The notes below the pieces were generated by a model, which did no database searches, was not told the DNA's origin, and worked only from the letters and a program-made list of their open reading frames with translations. This document shows, in pieces, positions 61,375 to 64,000 of a stretch of DNA of 64,000 nt. The DNA lies in assembly GCA_033065855.1 (NCBI GenBank), contig JAVXUO010000638.1, forward strand, positions 456,501 to 520,500, given 5' to 3'. Every line of letters starts with the position of its first letter. The first letter of the stretch is position 1. Made by a program: the position numbers and the translations under genes. Source of the DNA: Escallonia rubra (lineage: Eukaryota; Streptophyta; Magnoliopsida; Escalloniales; Escalloniaceae).

Positions 61375-62640
61375 GGGGTGAGCAACAAATTGTTCAAATC
61401 GATCCAAATCAATTAAACCGAACTAATCCAATCTTAACTGTCTGAAAATCTTAATGGTTTAGTTTCACATTTCTCAAACCAACGTTTGGTTCACGATTCA
61501 CATTTTTGAAACTGATTTCAAATCGAATCGAACCAACCTATGACATGTATGCCTGTTTTTAGTAACGTTCGTTGATAATTTTTATATACATAGTACTAAA
61601 CAAAATCCAAATAAACAACTGTTAAAAGAAATAATGAGAGCAGTTATAACACAAAAATGTAATGACAAATATATATCTCTTATTTATTACTCGTTCTCTC
61701 TCATACATCAATGAACATTTATATATTGAATGTAACAAGATTATATAATTTTTTTTTAAATATAACTTTAATTTTTAATTATTGTTAGATCCAATAGTAG
61801 TGTGCAAACGAACAACTCCTCTAAGAGGGTGTTTGAGATTGATTTTGGGATGATCAAATCTAATTTAATCAAACCTGATTTAATCTAGATTAAATCAGGT
61901 TTGTGAGTGTTTGGCAAAAACAAATTAAGAAATTTAATCTGCCCCAAAAAGTTCAAAACTGATTAAATCCATAATCCTAGAAAGTAAGGATTATGAAATA
62001 ATCACTTTTCTCATAATCAGGTTTGACCTTCTAATTTACCATACTATCCTCATATTTCTCACAAAATGACATCTCATACCCTTTAACCAAATTGCGAAAA
62101 TTATTGTATTATAAACACTAGTGTGAGATTGTGGATGTTTTTTAATTTAAAGTAAAAAATAAATAACTTTTGTAATTGGATGAAAATAACTTTTTGATAA
62201 TTTATTTGTGTTATGTAGTTATTTACAAATGAAAATTATCTTAAAATTACTTTTCTAAATGGATATAAGAAAATTTTAAGTGTCATCTATTGCCATTTTG
62301 TCATATTAGAACTGATTGAAGCACTTCTTATCCAAACACTTTTATAGCTTTAAACTAGTTTATAACTAATTTTTCTAAACAGTAAAGTAGATTAAATCTG
62401 ATTTTAAAAATTGATTAAGATTTAAGCAAAATCCTATTTTTTAACATCAATCACAAACGGCCTCTAAGTATATGCAAACCAATCCAAACAAACTAAATCG
62501 AACTGTTTAAACCAACTAAACCGAACCGTCCAAACAAATGATATTTGGTTCGGTTTGATTCACTATTTTTCAAATCGATGGATAGTGGTTCTGTTTGCGA
62601 TTTGACCTCCAAACTGAACCAAAGCAAACCGTACTCATTC
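61375..62640. repeat. GGTTCGGTTT-type repeat element, split by a MITE
   Basis: The left tip contains GTAGGGGTGAGCAAC, common at the ends of plant elements whose interiors are full of AAACCGAACC words. Such words occur in one orientation at 61400-61550 and in the other at 62470-62630. The two halves are separated by the intact MITE at 61825-62464. The right tip is eroded. It is hAT-like by general appearance only. Confidence 0.4.
61825..62464. mobile_element. Tourist-like MITE nested in another repeat
   Basis: The left end GAGGGTGTTTGAGATTGATT and the reversed right end GAGGCCGTTTGTGATTGATG pair well. TAA is duplicated at 61822-61824 and 62465-62467. The element is 640 bases and non-coding. 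It is the most complete member of the family also seen at 640-775 and 3936-4234. Confidence 0.75.
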
Positions 62641-63869
62641 ATAATCGGTGATTATGTATTGCTAAGTATCTTTACGGGAGGAAGGTTTATTATCGTTATT
62701 AATTCTCTTATGTGTTAAGCATCATTATTTTTTTATCAAGACTTACCCTTTGGATGGGTTGCCTGACAGCAAAATTATCGACTGCCATTAGCACCAAATA
62801 CGAGTAAACTCATCCAACCAACGCAAGAGACAATCATGAGCATCACTTTATATTGTAGATTTTTCGGCAACAAATAATGTTTAGCAACACTTCCTGTATA
62901 ACAAAGGTATTTTTCAAAGTTGCTGCCAAAATGAAAATCTGGACAGTCAAGGTTCTATCCTTGCGTTCGATAGCTAAACAAATTATAACATTTAGTAATT
63001 TTACATGCGTCTTAATTAGGGAAACTTCCACTGCCATCTCGATGATCAAGAGCAATTGTAATTTTTCATTTACAAGATTGAATAACTGTAATCAATTTGA
63101 AGGAACCTTTTAAATTCATGTCAGCTACCGATACTAATAATTATAGACACTTGTTTGTGAGTTTTATAAAGGAAAGAAAAGAAAAAAGAAATAAATACTC
63201 TCATGTACATTTTCATAGTGCGTGAGTTGTTTTAAAAAGGGAAGAAAAAAGAAAAATAAAAATATTTGATCTTATTTCTTCTCAAATCCTTGTGTTAAAA
63301 AAGAAACGAAGGAAAATTTTTAAGTATTTATATTATCATTTTGTTTTTTAACGAAAACCAGAATCACATTTTATTTTTTAAGAAGTGAAAAATTTTCACT
63401 TGCTTTTTCTTCTTTCCAACTCACAAACAACACGGGAAAAAACAACTTTCTCCTTCGTCTCAAACTCACAAATATTTTCTTTCCGACCTTCGTAAGGAAG
63501 TATGATGGGCTGGAGAAACCTGTTTAATAGACTTGTATAGGTTGATGGGTTGATGCATAGTAAATTTGTTCTTCTTGTGTTTTTAGACTAGATTTCCGTT
63601 GATTATAGATATTATCCGTGTTTTTCTTCTGTACTTGGATTTATATTATCAATCGTAAGTAGGGTTCTTACTCATTTAAAAAAAATATATATATATATAT
63701 ATTTTTAAATATTTCCTTTCTCTTCATTTATCTTATGAGATTTTCTCTTCCTTTATTTTCGATTAAAACTCTTAAACACAGGCTAGTTCATTGCGCTCCC
63801 CTTTGGCAACGCACCAAGTTCAACTCAGTAACTTATTACAAGTCCCGTTTTTGGGCCGGAAGGGCTGCT
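62640..63869. other. Right-end spacer
   Basis: Apart from the repeat at 63150-63432 and an AT microsatellite near 63687-63705, no feature was recognised. A 70-codon frame on each strand near 62850-63110 has no motif. Confidence 0.45.
63150..63432. repeat. Inverted-repeat element, GTTTGTGAGTT family
   Basis: The left tip TTGTTTGTGAGTTTTATAAA and the reversed right tip TTGTTTGTGAGTTGGAAAGA are inverted copies. The interior is rich in GAAAAGAAAA runs on the left and TTTTCTTC runs on the right. It is related to 33050-33735. Confidence 0.5.
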
Positions 63870-63956
63870 ATGCTTGCGAGTTGCGAGTGCAGGCGAAGCC
63901 CAAGCTATCCACCGCCGCGTCGGAGCAATCTGCATATTGCAGCCACCACGCCACCA
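63870..63956 (+). CDS. Possible first exon of a gene leaving the window
   Basis: After AT-rich spacer the sequence turns GC-rich, and an ATG opens 29 codons (MLASCECRRSPSYPPPRRSN at the start) up to a GTTAGT donor. The residues are basic, serine- and proline-rich, as in many organelle transit peptides. An alternative start upstream in the same frame exists at 63735. No family could be recognised from so short a piece, and the rest lies outside the window. Confidence 0.3.
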
Positions 63957-64000
63957 GTTAGTATTTTCTCAGATTCAATCTGTAATTAGATAAACCCCTT

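Noticed and set aside
1-64000. A novel multi-gene defence or biosynthetic system
   Set aside because: The genes belong to unrelated, known plant families and have separate promoters and orientations. No clustering of cooperating enzymes was visible.

Overview
The window is nuclear DNA of a flowering plant, almost certainly a eudicot. Genes are widely spaced and intron-rich with GT-AG junctions, introns and intergenic DNA are AT-rich, there are receptor-like kinases, and plant miniature inverted-repeat transposons (MITEs) are dense. The species cannot be named from the sequence. No bacterial, organellar or viral gene cluster is present, and no CRISPR array, rRNA or tRNA gene was seen.

Layout. 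1-1450 is gene-free flank. 1568-3448 (-) is an intronless SPARK-domain receptor kinase of the RKF3 type. 3520-7280 is intergenic with MITEs and an RNase H relic. 7886-10183 (+) is a seven-exon ROP-binding receptor-like cytoplasmic kinase (RBK type) that uses one GC-AG intron. 10520-14310 is repeat-bearing spacer. 14623-23463 (+) is an eight-exon BCAS3-type ATG18 autophagy gene, with an overlapping upstream ORF and an 8-bp-TSD hAT-like insertion in its third intron. 24785-25445 (-) is a two-exon cystatin-like gene. 25830-34380 is a long transposon-rich spacer. 34451-35668 (+) is an intronless secreted leucine-rich-repeat protein.

36530-38905 is a decayed partial copy of the ATG18 gene that kept its introns, and it starts immediately after a near-perfect 41-bp palindrome. 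38920-43600 holds a large inverted-repeat element and a probable non-autonomous Helitron. 43810-54054 (-) is a nine-exon WD40 gene of the LEC14B/DCAF11 type whose largest intron holds a LINE relic and a miniature TRIM retroelement fossil. 55140-63870 is mostly transposon DNA. It includes a Harbinger-type transposase exon lying next to a broken RMA-type RING ubiquitin-ligase fragment. A possible first exon of another gene starts at 63870 and runs off the window.

The genes do not form one pathway: two are kinases in signalling, and the others serve autophagy, wall or apoplast recognition, and probably CUL4-DDB1 ubiquitination. From memory, ATG18g, an LRR protein and a LEC14B-like WD40 gene are also near neighbours in the paralogous chromosome 1 and 4 tips of Arabidopsis, so their order here may be old synteny. 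The most unusual items are the palindrome-bounded duplicate of ATG18, the RING fragment sitting inside a transposon-like unit, and the ATG18 upstream ORF whose stop codon overlaps the main start codon.
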